From the NCBI RefSeq assembly GCF_005233845.1, contig NZ_SZQL01000008.1, positions 124,001-188,000 of the forward strand: a DNA stretch of 64,000 bases, in the 5' to 3' direction. Under the pieces are notes generated by a model. The model was not told the DNA's origin and made no database searches. It worked only from the letters and a program-made list of their open reading frames with translations. A program made the position numbers and the translations under genes. The DNA is from Ilyomonas limi (GTDB lineage Bacteria > Bacteroidota > Bacteroidia > Chitinophagales > Chitinophagaceae). Positions within the stretch are counted from its first letter, which is position 1, and each line of letters starts with the position of its first letter. Of this stretch, positions 63,873 through 64,000 are shown piece by piece.

Positions 63873-64000
63873 ATGAAAAGAATACTAATCTTTCTTTTAT
63901 TTATACCTTTTACTACGCACTTGCTGGCGCAGCCGGCTTTTGTAACCAAGGGCAAAATAGAATTTGAAAAAAGGGAAAACCTGTATAAAAATATGGCTCC
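63873..64000 (+). CDS. GLPGLI-like exported protein, cut by the window edge
   Basis: Only the first 42 codons are present. Signal peptide MKRILIFLLFIPFTTHLLAQ is followed by AFVTKGKIEFEKRENLY, which matches the start of GLPGLI-family proteins. It begins 10 bases after the barrel-protein gene, so the two form an operon. The rest lies beyond position 64000. Confidence 0.7.
   Translation, partial: MKRILIFLLFIPFTTHLLAQPAFVTKGKIEFEKRENLYKNMA

Overview
The window looks like a chromosome segment of a Bacteroidota bacterium, most likely near the Chitinophagaceae. The evidence is a gliding-motility-type C-terminal sorting domain of type IX secretion, a CarboxypepD_reg/beta-barrel outer-membrane protein followed by the start of a GLPGLI-like gene, DUF4954 and DUF4397 proteins, several TAnnTTTG-like minus-7 boxes next to start codons, and moderately AT-rich DNA. 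The family-level placement is inference.

Positions 1-30443 are the striking part. Eleven consecutive minus-strand genes encode full-length FtsX/MacB-type ABC permeases of about 790-830 residues, each a fused two-half permease. Upstream of them in transcription order lie a single MacB/LolD-type ATPase, a single HlyD/MacA-type membrane fusion protein and a possible 62-residue exported protein. No outer-membrane channel gene is present. The permease spacers carry nested palindromic repeats, hairpins and at least one good minus-strand terminator, so the array is probably several transcription units sharing one ATPase. The array may continue past the left edge.

Positions 30444-35430 hold a divergent intergenic region, an ArnT/PMT-like membrane glycosyltransferase, and an overlapping sigma-54 response regulator/histidine kinase pair that is a plausible controller of the exporter. 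A half-site of the palindrome in front of the regulator recurs upstream of the exporter operon, next to a weak minus-24/minus-12-like sequence.

Positions 35431-44832 are mixed core genes: a YD-repeat protein, an acyl-CoA thioesterase, a DUF4954 beta-helix protein, a decayed Uma2-type gene, the ribosomal protein block rplK-rplA-rplJ-rplL (without nusG/secE or rpoBC), an ATP:cob(I)alamin adenosyltransferase, a LolD-like ATPase and gatC.

Positions 45326-64000 hold a second sigma-54 response regulator with a lone Hpt protein, a purine nucleoside phosphorylase, a type IX secretion substrate, a subtilisin-like lipoprotein, thrS and infC separated by a decayed small membrane-protein gene, L-serine dehydratase, two envelope proteins of unknown role, glycogen branching enzyme, a large outer-membrane beta-barrel protein and the first 42 codons of a GLPGLI-like gene. 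No tRNA, rRNA, CRISPR array, transposase or phage gene was recognised.
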